Shown: positions 1-9,966, numbered from the stretch's first letter. The stretch: 62,071 nucleotides of DNA from JAQVEB01 sp028698105 (GCA_964293155.1 CAXYYA010000019.1:1-62071), one strand, 5' to 3'. The notes: generated from the sequence alone by a model not told the origin. Translations and numbers: made by a program.

Positions 1-44
1 CAGGAAATAACCGAAATAACCTGCGCTATCTCTGAAAGCGGGTG

Positions 45-76
45 CAAAGATACAAGGTCTTTTTTTATTCTACAAA
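45..76 (-). promoter_or_regulatory. Leftward promoter at window edge
   Basis: On the minus strand the Bacteroidetes -7 box TATCTTTG lies at 45-52 and a TTTG box at 73-76, 20 bases upstream. It would drive a gene whose body lies left of the window; bases 1-44 hold no start codon I can assign. Bases 77-240 are AT-rich and hold nothing else I recognise. Confidence 0.45.
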
Positions 77-240
77 CAAATTTGTAATTTTTTTTGAAGA
101 AAAACAGACAAAAAATTTCGGGTTAATAAATAAGCGACTAAGTAACAAATTAATACTACCGTTTTCTCATTGCAAGAAATAACATTATTTTATTTGGATG
201 TTGCGATTTGTAAGCGGTTTTGTACCGAAAATCATATTTT

Positions 241-2115
241 ATGACTACCTTGCAGGCGATTTTTCAAAATAAATTTATGAAAGGTATCATCAGTATTTTA
301 AGGCGATTTCTGCCTCCATATAAGAAATATGTAATACTCACGTTTGTATTCAATGTATTAACCGCCTTCCTAAATGTATTTTCGCTGCTTACCATTATTC
401 CCATTCTGCAGGTGTTGTTTAAGATGAATATGGAAACGTTTCGGTTTATTCCCTGGGATACTGGAGGTATGTCTTTTTTCGATATTGCAAAAAACAACGG
501 ATATTGGTACTTAACACAAATAATAGATAAATATGGCGAGAGTAATACATTGCTGATCTTGGCAATGATGTTGGTGATAATGACGTTTTTTAAAACAGCC
601 ACCGCTTATCTGGGCACTTATTACATCGTCCCGATTCGCGCCGGAGTAGTGCGCGATATCAGGAACAGGATCAACGATAAAATACTTTCGCTACCCATCG
701 GATTCTTCTCCGAAGAGCGAAAAGGCGATATTCTGGCTCGCATTTCGGGCGATGTGAACGAAGTGGAAAACTCTGTAATGAGTTCACTGGATATGTTGTT
801 CAAGAACCCCATTCTTATTCTGATATATTTAGTGACCATGATTATTTTGAGTTGGCAACTTACCATTTTTGTGATGGTCTTGCTTCCTGTGATGGGATAC
901 GTGATGGGAGTCGTGGGAAAAACGTTGAAGAAAAGATCGTTTGAGGCTCAGAATAAATGGGGCGAATTAATGTCGCAGATTGAAGAAACGTTAAGCGGAC
1001 TACGGGTAATCAAAGCGTTTAACGCACAAAACGCAATTTCTAAACGGTTTTACAAAGGCAGTGAGGAGTTTCGGAAGATGACCAATCGGATTGCTGCCCG
1101 ACAGTATCTGGCTCACCCAATGAGTGAGTTTTTGGGAACTTTTACCATTGCCGTTGTTTTGTGGTTTGGCGGATCGCTGATCCTGAAAGGAAGCGGCATT
1201 ATTGATGCAGCCTCCTTTATTTATTACCTCACCATTTTTTACAGCATCATTAATCCGGCGAAGGAATTTTCTCGCTCGGCGTACGCCGTGCAAAAAGGCC
1301 TGGCATCCATGGACAGGATAGACCGCATTCTGAATGCCGAAAATGAGGCTGATGCTGCACAAGGCTCTCAACCGGTTCGTTTCAACAAACAAATACATTA
1401 CCGGGATATTTGGTTTACATACCAACACGATTGGGTGATAAAGAATGTGAACATACTGATTCCTAAAGGGAAAACCATTGCTTTAGTCGGCGAGTCGGGT
1501 TCGGGAAAATCAACGATGGTTGATTTGCTGCCTCGTTTCTACGATATTCAAAAAGGGGGGATTTTTATTGATGACGTAAACATCAAGGATTTAACTTTGC
1601 GGGATCTTCGCTCGTTGGTTGGTTACGTGAACCAGGAAGCCATCTTATTTAATGATACTTTTTTCAACAACATCGCCTTTGGCTCAGCAAATTCTTCGCC
1701 GGCACAAGTGGAAGAAGCGGCAAAAATAGCAAACGCGCATGAATTTATCATGGCTACGGAAAACGGCTATCAGACAATAATAGGCGATCGTGGAGGGAAA
1801 CTCTCCGGCGGCCAGAGGCAGCGCATCAGCATTGCCCGTGCGGTACTGAAAAACCCTCAAATACTAATTTTGGACGAAGCCACTTCGGCGTTGGACACCG
1901 CTTCCGAAAAGATGGTACAGCAAGCACTGGATCGTTTGGTAAAGGACCGGACAACAATAATTATAGCTCACAGGCTCTCCACAGTGAAGAATGCCGATGA
2001 AATATTTGTTATGCACAATGGTGAAATTGTAGAACAAGGCTCGCACGAGGAGTTGTACGACAAAAACGGATATTACCGGCGGTTATGCGATATTCAACTG
2101 GATATCAATCATTAA
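241..2115 (+). CDS. ABC transporter, fused permease/ATPase (MsbA-like lipid or drug exporter)
   Basis: Inner-membrane exporter half-transporter; two copies should form the pump. The N-terminal ~330 residues are the hydrophobic type-1 exporter domain. The ATPase domain follows, with Walker A GESGSGKST near residue 417, signature LSGGQRQR near 520, Walker B ILILDEATSALD near 540 and a switch histidine in IIAHRLST. Length (about 624 aa) is normal for MsbA/LmrA-type proteins. Three starts are possible: TTG 220, ATG 241 and ATG 277. Homologues usually begin just before the RRFLPPYKKY segment, so 277 is also plausible; I give 241. The 3' end overlaps the convergent dehydratase gene by 11 bases. The substrate cannot be read from sequence; lipid A core or another lipid is typical for the family. 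Confidence 0.9.
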   Translation: MTTLQAIFQNKFMKGIISILRRFLPPYKKYVILTFVFNVLTAFLNVFSLLTIIPILQVLFKMNMETFRFIPWDTGGMSFFDIAKNNGYWYLTQIIDKYGESNTLLILAMMLVIMTFFKTATAYLGTYYIVPIRAGVVRDIRNRINDKILSLPIGFFSEERKGDILARISGDVNEVENSVMSSLDMLFKNPILILIYLVTMIILSWQLTIFVMVLLPVMGYVMGVVGKTLKKRSFEAQNKWGELMSQIEETLSGLRVIKAFNAQNAISKRFYKGSEEFRKMTNRIAARQYLAHPMSEFLGTFTIAVVLWFGGSLILKGSGIIDAASFIYYLTIFYSIINPAKEFSRSAYAVQKGLASMDRIDRILNAENEADAAQGSQPVRFNKQIHYRDIWFTYQHDWVIKNVNILIPKGKTIALVGESGSGKSTMVDLLPRFYDIQKGGIFIDDVNIKDLTLRDLRSLVGYVNQEAILFNDTFFNNIAFGSANSSPAQVEEAAKIANAHEFIMATENGYQTIIGDRGGKLSGGQRQRISIARAVLKNPQILILDEATSALDTASEKMVQQALDRLVKDRTTIIIAHRLSTVKNADEIFVMHNGEIVEQGSHEELYDKNGYYRRLCDIQLDINH

Positions 2116-4075
2116 CCTGTTCGCCCCTCATTTCCAAGACATTTTCTTCTGCAACGTTTTTCTTCTTTGCCAATAACCGGTCGAGGACTTCAAACGGAGA
2201 ATTAATACTCTGGAATTCAGGAACAATTTCTTTCATTTTTCTCACGGTTTTCATATCATCGTATCTGTACGATTCCTGAATAAGGTCTTCAATTTTTTTC
2301 TTCACCACATCATATTCATATTCTCTTACATCCGCCACCATAATTTTTTCGTGATGGGTTGGTTTCGTGTATTCTGCAATATTCAGCAGTTCTTCATACA
2401 GTTTTTCACCATGGCGCAAGCCGGTAAACTCTATTTTTATGTTTTGCGAGCCGGATAAGCGAATCATTTTCTTGGCCAAATCAACAATTTTAACCGGCTC
2501 ACCCATATCAAAAATATAGATTTCGCCGCCGTTTCCCATGGAGCCGGCTTCGAGAACGAGTTGACACGCTTCAGATATGGTCATAAAATAACGGATAATC
2601 TCAGGATGAGTGACTGTGACGGGCCCTCCGTTTTTGATCTGTTCTTTAAAAAGCGGTATCACTGAACCGTTGGAGCCCAACACATTTCCGAACCGAGTGG
2701 TTATAAACTGCGTTCTGTCGCCACCTTTTTTCTGCAAATGTTTGTCCAGCGATTGGATGTATATTTCGCAAATGCGTTTTGAGCAACCCATTATATTTGA
2801 TGGATTCACCGCCTTGTCTGTTGAAACCATAACAAACCTTTCGGCTTTATATTTAACCGCCAAATCGGCCAACGTTTTTGTTCCCAAGACATTGGTCTGA
2901 ATTGATTCCGAAACGTCGTCTTCCATCATGGGAACGTGCTTGTATGCGGCAGCATGAAAAATGTACTGCGGTCTTGTTCGGGCAAAGATATGATCCATTC
3001 GGGAAGCGTTGGATATATCGGCAACGATGGTACTTGTCTTCAGTTCACGCCATTTATCTTTCATTTCCAAACGCATATCGTGCAACGGAGTTTCGGCCTG
3101 ATCAACCAATGTGATGCTAAATGGGTTAAATGCTGCAACCTGCCTTACGATCTCGCTACCAATGGAACCTGCAGCCCCGGTGATCATTACGCGTTTACCT
3201 TCGATATTGGATGCAATATTCCGCATACTTATCGCAATCGGTTCACGGGGCAGTAAATCTTCAATTTGTATTTCTTTTATTTGCGGTTTCCTCAGTAGGC
3301 CGTTTGCTTTCCAGTCACTAACGGGAAGCGTAGTCATCAATGAGATATTGCTATCAAGGAAGCGATCTAATACAGGTGTATTTTGTATCTCTTTCATTTT
3401 CTGTGGGGACACAATGATCTTTTTGATATTTCTTTTCTCCAAAAAACGATACAGATTATCGTTATTTTCGAAAACCCGTGTTCCTAACAAGGTTTTCCCG
3501 ATCATTTGCCTGTCATCGGATATAAAACCTCTGACGCGATAGTTAAAATCCGAATTACCTTTCAATGCTTTTGCCACACTAATACCCGCCTCTTTTGTCC
3601 CGTAAACAAAAACGTTCATCGGACTCGTGTTTTGCTTGGTGAGCGTTTCATACACTTCTTTAACGAAAATACGCGAGAACACCATAATCATGACGTTGAG
3701 CACATACGTGGAGAAGAAGATTACGTTAGACACATGGAATGCCGTATCGTAACGCGAATAAATTTTTAGCGCGATAAAAGAAGTTAAATAGCCTAAAGTG
3801 AGTGAATAAACAATACTCAACAAATCGGCAAAGGAAGAAAATCGGAGAATGCCGCTGAACGTTTTAAAAATAAAAAAGAAAACAAGATTAAAAAGAATTA
3901 ATATCAGCATTAGATTTAATCCTTCGGCACGTACGTCAACTCCCAAACCGTCGAAACTGTAGCGCAAAAAATACGTCAGCATACATGAAAAGACGATCAT
4001 AAAAATATCAATTACCAATATGGAGAAACGGGATAATATTCGGTTAGATATGTAATTTTCAAAGAATCTGCTCAT
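2105..4075 (-). CDS. Membrane nucleotide-sugar 4,6-dehydratase/epimerase, WbpM/CapD/PglF-like
   Basis: Makes a UDP-4-keto-6-deoxy amino sugar (typically from UDP-GlcNAc) for surface polysaccharide or protein glycans. The first ~120 residues carry about four membrane segments. A CoA-binding-like Rossmann domain follows (~145-270), then an SDR domain starting with the NAD-binding GAAGSIGSE near residue 297. The active-site region reads STDKAVNPSNIMGCSK near residue 425: methionine stands where ordinary SDR enzymes have the catalytic tyrosine, the hallmark of the WbpM/PglF branch. Length 656 aa is usual for the large membrane form. No sugar-pathway genes adjoin it here, so the exact product is unknown. 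Downstream it overlaps the convergent ABC transporter by 11 bases. Confidence 0.9.
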   Translation of the reverse strand: MSRFFENYISNRILSRFSILVIDIFMIVFSCMLTYFLRYSFDGLGVDVRAEGLNLMLILILFNLVFFFIFKTFSGILRFSSFADLLSIVYSLTLGYLTSFIALKIYSRYDTAFHVSNVIFFSTYVLNVMIMVFSRIFVKEVYETLTKQNTSPMNVFVYGTKEAGISVAKALKGNSDFNYRVRGFISDDRQMIGKTLLGTRVFENNDNLYRFLEKRNIKKIIVSPQKMKEIQNTPVLDRFLDSNISLMTTLPVSDWKANGLLRKPQIKEIQIEDLLPREPIAISMRNIASNIEGKRVMITGAAGSIGSEIVRQVAAFNPFSITLVDQAETPLHDMRLEMKDKWRELKTSTIVADISNASRMDHIFARTRPQYIFHAAAYKHVPMMEDDVSESIQTNVLGTKTLADLAVKYKAERFVMVSTDKAVNPSNIMGCSKRICEIYIQSLDKHLQKKGGDRTQFITTRFGNVLGSNGSVIPLFKEQIKNGGPVTVTHPEIIRYFMTISEACQLVLEAGSMGNGGEIYIFDMGEPVKIVDLAKKMIRLSGSQNIKIEFTGLRHGEKLYEELLNIAEYTKPTHHEKIMVADVREYEYDVVKKKIEDLIQESYRYDDMKTVRKMKEIVPEFQSINSPFEVLDRLLAKKKNVAEENVLEMRGEQVND

Positions 4076-4183
4076 AACTGTTTTTCTTTTAAAGCATAAA
4101 AATTTATCCGCTGAATGTGGTTACATTAAACAAAGGTATGTATAAAACGGACGATTAGAAAAAATACGGACACAAATGTGCAA

Positions 4184-4734
4184 TTATTCTACAATAATTT
4201 CATTTTGAGATATTATGATATTCATTTTCACATCGTATGCATCGTCAAACGGCACACGATCGAATAATTGAAAATCAAAACATATACCTGCTTTCTGCGC
4301 CTTTATCTTCGGCAGCAACCTGTCGTAAAATCCCGGCCTCGTCCCAGCCGGTTTAACTTTCTGTCGAAAGCGACACCGGGTACCAATATCAAATCTATTT
4401 CGTTGGTATCTTCTACGTTCCGTCCGATTGGCTCTAATATTCCGAATGAAGATGTCTTCATATCGGCCTCAGACGAAAACTCCCTCAACATCAGATCATT
4501 TCCAGCAACCACCGGCAGGATAAAACGCTTAATTCCTTCATATTTGTGAATCAAGCCGTGCGTATCTACCTCGTCGTCCATGCTGTAATATGCCAAAATC
4601 GTTTGGGTTTGTTGGAATAAATCGGTTGATTCCAGCGTTGCCATCACTTCCGATGAAAATACCGCTAACTCTTCCGTTGAAAAACTCTTTTTTTGCGTCG
4701 CTATTTTATTCCGTAAATCACTTTTTTGTAACAT
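4184..4734 (-). pseudogene. 5-formyltetrahydrofolate cyclo-ligase, frameshifted
   Basis: The family converts 5-formyl-THF to 5,10-methenyl-THF using ATP. The first ~130 residues read normally (MLQKSDLRNKI, then LVPGVAFDRK). At LGRGR the frame breaks near 4338-4342: the frame in use ends after 143 aa at 4303. Adding one base to the G run restores GFYDRLLPKIKA and continues to a stop at 4184, for a total near 183 aa, the usual family length. The ATP/substrate motif GRGxGFYDR is exactly where the break falls, so the product as written should be inactive. It sits 28 bases downstream of the protease gene, in a leftward run with nadC. A sequencing error in a G homopolymer is as likely as a real mutation. 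Confidence 0.8.
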
Positions 4735-4762
4735 CTTCTTTTCCCATTTAACGAAACTAAAA

Positions 4763-6475
4763 TCAAGCTATATTGGGCAAAACATAAAAATCTCTTATCG
4801 GATAACGGTGATTAAGAAGGCCGGCAACCGTTTTACCCGGTTCAGCATAGAGCAATTTAGCAACGGCTTTCGGCGCTGCTTTGCCGGACGTGATCAGTTC
4901 GATTGCTTTGTCAACCAGATTGTCCTTTTCCATAAGCACGGCAAAAAAACCTTCCTCTCCCCAAAAGTTTCTGATGATATACGCATGTAGTTGCGATTCG
5001 AGCAAATTGCGCGACTCCGAGATGTAGTACGGCCGCTGCCGCACGCCTTTGGAATCGGCATAGCTAACCAAGTTCAACAAAAGGGGTTGTTTTTTCAGAT
5101 GAAGGTAAAGCTCATGCCACGACTTAAATTTGTCCAATTTATTTCTGTTCTCATCGCTATATAACATTGCGTATTCCTGCACGAGATTTTTATTTACAAG
5201 CGTGTTGTAGTACGAATTTATTCCGGTTGTATCGCGCGGGATAAAAATATCGGGCATAATGCCGTCTCCTCCGAAAACGGTTCTTCCCGATTCGGTTTTG
5301 AATGGTTTTAAGTTGCCGTTGGCAACGGTATCGACATTCACGTAATCTCCTTTCATATAGCGATTTATCGCATCCATCTCATATTCGTCGTAGTGCCCTT
5401 TTTCATATTTTCGTTGGATGGAGCGTCCCGAAGGCGTGTAGTAACGGGCTACGGTCAAACGAATTGCCGAACCATCATAAAAATCGCGTTGACTTTGCAC
5501 AAGCCCCTTACCGAAAGACCTTCTCCCGATAATCAATCCACGATCATGATCCTGGATCGCTCCCGAGAAAATCTCGCTTGCCGATGCACTCATTTCGTCA
5601 ATAAGAACAACAATTTTGTTCTCTTTACATGTTCCCGTTCCATCGGCATAGTCATCCGTACGGGGGAAATTCCTGCCTTCGGCATAAACAATGAGGTCCC
5701 CCTTGTTCAAAAACTCGTTTACCATGGCAACCACCGTTTCCAGCGACCCACCTACGTTTCCGCGCAAGTCCACAACAACAGATTCGCACCCCTGACTTTT
5801 AAGTTTCGAAATGGCGGAAATAAATTCGCTGAAAGTATTGAAAGCAAAAGTACCCACTTTTATATACCCAATATCTTCAGTCAGCATGTAGGAAGCGTTT
5901 ACGCTATTCATGGGGATATCTCCCCGGGTTACGGTGATATTTGTGAGTGCGTGTTTCGGTGGCCGAAGAATGGAAAGCGTTACTTGCGAGCCTTTTTCTC
6001 CTCTGAGTGTTTTAAGCACCTGATCGTTGGTAATTCCGGTTCCGGCAACCAACGAATCGTTAACTTTTACGATACGGTCGCCGGGATAAATTCCGGCGGC
6101 TTCCGACGGCCCGCCCGGCACAATGCTGGTAACGGTTATCGTATCCCTGAGGACATAGAAACTAACGCCGATTCCCGAAAAATGGCCTTCAAGGTCTTCG
6201 TTAACGCGTTTCATTTCGTCGGCAGGAATATAAGCCGAATGCGGGTCGAGTTCCTGAACAATATTGGGCAGGGCGTCTTCTACGAGCTGACTGGTATTGA
6301 TCGGATCAACATAAGAACTTTGAATATAATCCAGTACGGCGTTTAACTTTTCGGTACCTTGTACTTTACCGACTCTGGTGAAAACCGAAAACCGATTACC
6401 GATAAAAATGCCCAACGCAATACCCAGTGCTATCCACAAAGGCACCCATGTTCTTATTTTCTTCTCCGGATCCAT
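4763..6475 (-). CDS. C-terminal processing peptidase, S41 family
   Basis: Periplasmic serine protease that trims or degrades proteins from the C terminus. An N-terminal membrane anchor (~residues 11-27, WVPLWIALGIALGIFIG) is followed by a PDZ domain (~90-180, with GIGVSFY and GGPSEAAGIYPGD). In the peptidase core the nucleophile serine lies in SASASEIFSGA near 296 and the general-base lysine in SFGKGLVQ near 320, the expected Ser-Lys dyad spacing. Length 570 aa fits the Bacteroidetes form with a long C-terminal helical part. It lies 20 bases downstream of the dCMP deaminase gene and 28 bases upstream of the cyclo-ligase gene, so co-transcription is likely. Confidence 0.93.
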   Translation of the reverse strand: MDPEKKIRTWVPLWIALGIALGIFIGNRFSVFTRVGKVQGTEKLNAVLDYIQSSYVDPINTSQLVEDALPNIVQELDPHSAYIPADEMKRVNEDLEGHFSGIGVSFYVLRDTITVTSIVPGGPSEAAGIYPGDRIVKVNDSLVAGTGITNDQVLKTLRGEKGSQVTLSILRPPKHALTNITVTRGDIPMNSVNASYMLTEDIGYIKVGTFAFNTFSEFISAISKLKSQGCESVVVDLRGNVGGSLETVVAMVNEFLNKGDLIVYAEGRNFPRTDDYADGTGTCKENKIVVLIDEMSASASEIFSGAIQDHDRGLIIGRRSFGKGLVQSQRDFYDGSAIRLTVARYYTPSGRSIQRKYEKGHYDEYEMDAINRYMKGDYVNVDTVANGNLKPFKTESGRTVFGGDGIMPDIFIPRDTTGINSYYNTLVNKNLVQEYAMLYSDENRNKLDKFKSWHELYLHLKKQPLLLNLVSYADSKGVRQRPYYISESRNLLESQLHAYIIRNFWGEEGFFAVLMEKDNLVDKAIELITSGKAAPKAVAKLLYAEPGKTVAGLLNHRYPIRDFYVLPNIA

Positions 6476-6495
6476 TATTTTCCTAACTTTTTTAC

Positions 6496-6930
6496 TTATT
6501 CGTCCAACACTACCGAAACAATTTCGATATTTGCTCTGTTGAGCAGTTCAATGCCATCGCTCAAGCGATAAGAATCGGCATAAACAACCCGTTTTATTCC
6601 GGCCTGAATAATTAATTTTGCGCATTCGATACAGGGTGATGACGTTACATACAACGTGGCATCCTCGCTACTGTTGTTTGACCGCGCCACTTTTGTTATG
6701 GCGTTGGCTTCGGCGTGTAGCACGTAAGGTTTGGTGACATTGTTTTCGTCTTCGCACACGTTTTCAAATCCCGACGGAGTACCGTTGTACCCATCCGAGA
6801 TGATCATTTTGTCCTTTACCAAAAGGGCTCCAACCTGCCGGCGTTTGCAATACGAGTTTTCGGCCCATATCAGCGCCATGCGCATATATCTTTTATCCAA
6901 CAGCGTTTGCTTGTCTTGATTACTTTCCAT
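6496..6930 (-). CDS. Deoxycytidylate (dCMP) deaminase
   Basis: Deaminates dCMP to dUMP for thymidylate synthesis, in the cytosol. The zinc-dependent cytidine/dCMP deaminase signature is complete: HAEANAI near residue 73 (zinc histidine and catalytic glutamate) and PCIECAKLI near 101 (two zinc cysteines). Length 144 aa matches the ComEB/dCMP deaminase family. The ATG at 6930 sits 6 bases downstream of the nadC stop on the same strand. The family also includes ComEB-type proteins, but the motif spacing fits a dCMP deaminase best. Confidence 0.92.
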   Translation of the reverse strand: MESNQDKQTLLDKRYMRMALIWAENSYCKRRQVGALLVKDKMIISDGYNGTPSGFENVCEDENNVTKPYVLHAEANAITKVARSNNSSEDATLYVTSSPCIECAKLIIQAGIKRVVYADSYRLSDGIELLNRANIEIVSVVLDE

Positions 6931-6936
6931 CTATCG

Positions 6937-7782
6937 TTAAACAGCTTTTAAACTCATATCGAGGCTTTTAACCGAATGTGTGAGCGCGCCAACCGATATA
7001 TAATCCACGCCGCACTCCGCATAACTGCGAATTGTTTTTTCGGTAATTCCCCCCGATGACTCGAGCTCGACCTTTCCATCCACTATGGCAACAGCCTTGC
7101 GTGTATCTTCGGGTGTGAAATTATCCAACATAATGCGATTAACACCTCCAAGCCGCAAAGCTTCATTTAATTCGTCGAAGTTTCTGACTTCAACTTCAAT
7201 TTTTAAATCTTTACCTTTCTCTTTCAGGTATTTTTGTGCCCCACGAACCGCGTTTTCAATGCCTCCGGCAAAGTCTATGTGATTATCTTTGAGCAGGATC
7301 ATATCGAACAACCCGATACGATGGTTGACGCCGCCCCCGATTTTCACCGCCTGTTTTTCCAGCATTCGCATGCCGGGAGTCGTTTTGCGCGTATCCAACA
7401 CGCGGGTTTTGGTTCCTTCCAGCAATTTCACATATTTGTTGGTGGTGGTGGCAATTCCGCTCATGCGTTGCATGATGTTCAGCACCAATCGCTCCGTTTG
7501 CAACAGCGATTGCACTTTGCCTTCCACCACGAAAGCTATATCGCCGGGTTTTACGTGCGTTCCGTCCGGGATAAAAACGTCTATTTTCAATTCGGGATCG
7601 AATCTGCGAAAAACTTCCTCCGCAACCTTCACTCCCGCCAAAATGCCTTCTTCCTTAATCAAAAGCTTTGCTTTTCCCATTTCCGAAGATGGAATACTAC
7701 ACAGTGTAGTGTGGTCTCCATCGCCGATGTCTTCGGCAAAAGCCAAATCTATAAGTTTATCAATCAACTCGTTTCCTTTCAT
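6937..7782 (-). CDS. nadC: Nicotinate-nucleotide pyrophosphorylase (carboxylating), QAPRTase
   Basis: Joins quinolinate and PRPP to make nicotinate mononucleotide in de novo NAD synthesis. Conserved segments seen are LDTRKTTPGMRMLEK (~130-145), GGVNHRIGLFD, KDNHI, IEVEVRN and LESSGGI near the C terminus, which line the phosphoribosyl and quinolinate sites. I chose ATG 7782 (MKGNELIDKLI); a GTG at 7791 would add three residues. Length about 281 aa is normal. It is the first gene of a leftward run with dCMP deaminase, ctpA-like and fthC, and is divergent from rlmH. No nadA or nadB is in the window. Confidence 0.95.
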   Translation of the reverse strand: MKGNELIDKLIDLAFAEDIGDGDHTTLCSIPSSEMGKAKLLIKEEGILAGVKVAEEVFRRFDPELKIDVFIPDGTHVKPGDIAFVVEGKVQSLLQTERLVLNIMQRMSGIATTTNKYVKLLEGTKTRVLDTRKTTPGMRMLEKQAVKIGGGVNHRIGLFDMILLKDNHIDFAGGIENAVRGAQKYLKEKGKDLKIEVEVRNFDELNEALRLGGVNRIMLDNFTPEDTRKAVAIVDGKVELESSGGITEKTIRSYAECGVDYISVGALTHSVKSLDMSLKAV

Positions 7783-7887
7783 ATTTAACACGATTTCACG
7801 AAGACATTTTATCTATAACGCTTAAACTGCCCGTTTTGTTAATAAACATGCCGGCAATTATCCGGCAAAATTATAAAAATAAAGTGT

Positions 7888-7895
7888 TACTTTTG
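7888..7895 (+). promoter_or_regulatory. -7 box upstream of rlmH
   Basis: TACTTTTG matches the Bacteroidetes TAnnTTTG -7 element, 48 bases before the rlmH ATG. No good TTTG box sits at the expected distance, so this is only a candidate. Confidence 0.35.
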
Positions 7896-7942
7896 TGTTT
7901 CAGACAAGTTTTTTATGTTTTACTCATATATTTAAAAAGGAA

Positions 7943-8416
7943 ATGAAGACAATTCTTCTGACCGTTGGAAAGATAGACGACGCGACTATTTCACAAATGA
8001 TTGATATTTATGTGAAAAGGCTTTCTCACTACATTCCTTTCGATATTGAGATGATTTCCGATGTAAAAAACACCAAAAACCTTTCGGAGAAAGATCAAAA
8101 AATCCAGGAAGGAGCGAGTATCCTGAAATTCTTGCAGCCTAACGACCACGTGATCCTGCTTGATGAAAAAGGAAAACAACTTTCATCCATGGAATTTGCG
8201 CGTTTTATCGAAAAAAAGAGCCACACCGTTGCCAAAAGACTGGTCTTTGTTGTGGGCGGCCCGTATGGCTTTTCCGATGAAATCTATGCCTGCGCCAACG
8301 AAAAGCTTTCGCTCTCAAAAATGACGTTCACCCACCAAATGGTGCGACTGGTTTTCGTGGAGCAGTTTTACCGGGCAATGACCATACTGAACAATGAACC
8401 ATATCATCACGAGTAA
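7943..8416 (+). CDS. rlmH: 23S rRNA (pseudouridine1915-N3)-methyltransferase
   Basis: Methylates pseudouridine 1915 in helix 69 of 23S rRNA using SAM. The protein is a single SPOUT (knotted) methyltransferase domain with FVVGGPYGFSDE near residue 100, the SAM loop, and the C-terminal LSKMTFTHQMVRLVFVEQFYRAMTILN-type end typical of RlmH. ATG 7943 gives 157 aa, the usual family length; an upstream in-frame extension from 7895 would add 16 residues without homology. Convergent with the nitrilase fusion, with only 5 bases between stops. Confidence 0.95.
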   Translation: MKTILLTVGKIDDATISQMIDIYVKRLSHYIPFDIEMISDVKNTKNLSEKDQKIQEGASILKFLQPNDHVILLDEKGKQLSSMEFARFIEKKSHTVAKRLVFVVGGPYGFSDEIYACANEKLSLSKMTFTHQMVRLVFVEQFYRAMTILNNEPYHHE

Positions 8417-8421
8417 CGACA

Positions 8422-9966
8422 TTAATTTTCTTTCGATTCCGCTTTTTTGCGCTTCTTTTTGAGGGAATAAATATCTTTTCTCCGGTCTCGCAGGTTCGTC
8501 ACCGCTCCAAACTCATTTAATTCACGCAACAGATCAATATCCATATCCACCACAAGAATCATTTCCGTATTGGGTGTGGCTTCCGCTTTAATGCCGTTAG
8601 CCGGAAAAGCGAAATCGCACGGAGTAAATACCATGGATTGTGCATACTGAATGTCCATATTGGCAACTTTCGGCAAATTACCCACCGAACCGGCAATAGC
8701 CACATAACATTCGTTCTCGATGGCACGGGCTTGCGCGCAACTTCTGACGCGCGAATACGCATTCTGCGTATCGGTTAGAAACGGAACAAAAAGAATATCC
8801 ATACCTTCGTCGGCCATAATACGGGTAAGTTCGGGAAATTCAACATCATAACAAATAAGTATGCCTATTTTGCCACAATCGGTATCGAAGGTTGAAAACT
8901 CGCTACCTCCCTGCAATCCCCAGACTCTTTCTTCATCGGGGGTTACGTGTATTTTTTCGTAACGCTCCATAGTACCGTCGCGACGACACAGATAGCCGGC
9001 ATTATGCAGCGCGTTATCTTTTATTTCAGGCATGCTGCCCGAAATAATATTGATGTTGTAAGAAACCGCGAACTCCGATAATCGCTGAACAATGGGTTTT
9101 GTATATTTTGCCAGTTCCCGTATAGCTCCCGACTCCGTCATATGATTATATTCCGACATCAGCGGAGCGTTAAAAAATTCGGGAAACAGCACAAAATCGG
9201 CATTATAGCGCGAAACCGTGTCCACGAAATATTCCACTTGTTCCATCACATCGTCCAGATTCCGGTATAATCGCATCTGCCATTGAACCAGTCCTACACG
9301 AACGATTCGCTTAATGCCGGTAGGCTTTTTCACCGGTTTCTCGTAATAAATATTTTTCCATTCCATGAGAATGCCGTAGCTTTCTGAAGCTTCGTCGCCA
9401 GGCAAATAATCCTTGATTAATTTCGACGGTTGAAAATCGTTCGCCAGTTGAAAATCGAAAACCGGATCGTGAATCTCTTTTCTGCGGACTTTATCCACAT
9501 ACTGTTGGGGCGTTAGCTCCAGTGAATACCGGTGATAGTGCGGAATTCTTCCGCCGAAAATAATTCCTTTGAGATTCAGTTTCACACACAACTCTTTGCG
9601 GTAGTCATACAACCTGCGCCCCAATCGCAGACCGCGATAATCTTTTCGGATGAAAACCTCTATTCCGTACAACATGTCTCCTTCAGGATCGTGTGTAGCA
9701 AAGTTTTCGTTATCTGTTATTTGTTTATAGGTATGGTGGTCATCGTACTTATCGTAATCCACAATGATCGAAAGCGCACAACCGGCAATCTGTCCGTTTA
9801 CTTTTACCGCAATCTGTCCTTCGGGAAAAATTTCGATTAGTTTTTTTATCTGTTCTTCACTCCATATTCCATCGGAAATATATTTGTAAGAATCCATCAT
9901 AAAGGGACGTAACTCCCTGAAACCGGTTATGTTTAAATAACTAATTTCTACATTTTCTATATCCAT
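8422..9966 (-). CDS. GNAT acetyltransferase - carbon-nitrogen hydrolase (nitrilase) fusion
   Basis: A two-domain protein. Residues ~1-210 are a GNAT fold (the GLRLGRRLYDYRKELC segment is the acetyl-CoA loop and helix). Residues ~223-490 are a nitrilase-superfamily amidase with the full catalytic triad: Glu in FPEFFNAP (~262), Lys in YEKIHVTPDE (~333) and Cys in ILICYDVEFPE (~369). The C-terminal tail is basic. This fused architecture is known in many bacteria, but its substrate is not. Nothing in the flanking genes identifies it; a role in small-amide metabolism is only family-level inference. It is convergent with rlmH. Confidence 0.9.
   Translation of the reverse strand: MDIENVEISYLNITGFRELRPFMMDSYKYISDGIWSEEQIKKLIEIFPEGQIAVKVNGQIAGCALSIIVDYDKYDDHHTYKQITDNENFATHDPEGDMLYGIEVFIRKDYRGLRLGRRLYDYRKELCVKLNLKGIIFGGRIPHYHRYSLELTPQQYVDKVRRKEIHDPVFDFQLANDFQPSKLIKDYLPGDEASESYGILMEWKNIYYEKPVKKPTGIKRIVRVGLVQWQMRLYRNLDDVMEQVEYFVDTVSRYNADFVLFPEFFNAPLMSEYNHMTESGAIRELAKYTKPIVQRLSEFAVSYNINIISGSMPEIKDNALHNAGYLCRRDGTMERYEKIHVTPDEERVWGLQGGSEFSTFDTDCGKIGILICYDVEFPELTRIMADEGMDILFVPFLTDTQNAYSRVRSCAQARAIENECYVAIAGSVGNLPKVANMDIQYAQSMVFTPCDFAFPANGIKAEATPNTEMILVVDMDIDLLRELNEFGAVTNLRDRRKDIYSLKKKRKKAESKEN

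Noticed and set aside
4303..4345. Programmed frameshift in the cyclo-ligase gene
   Set aside because: No slippery heptamer or downstream structure; the shift sits inside the active-site motif and fits a lost G.
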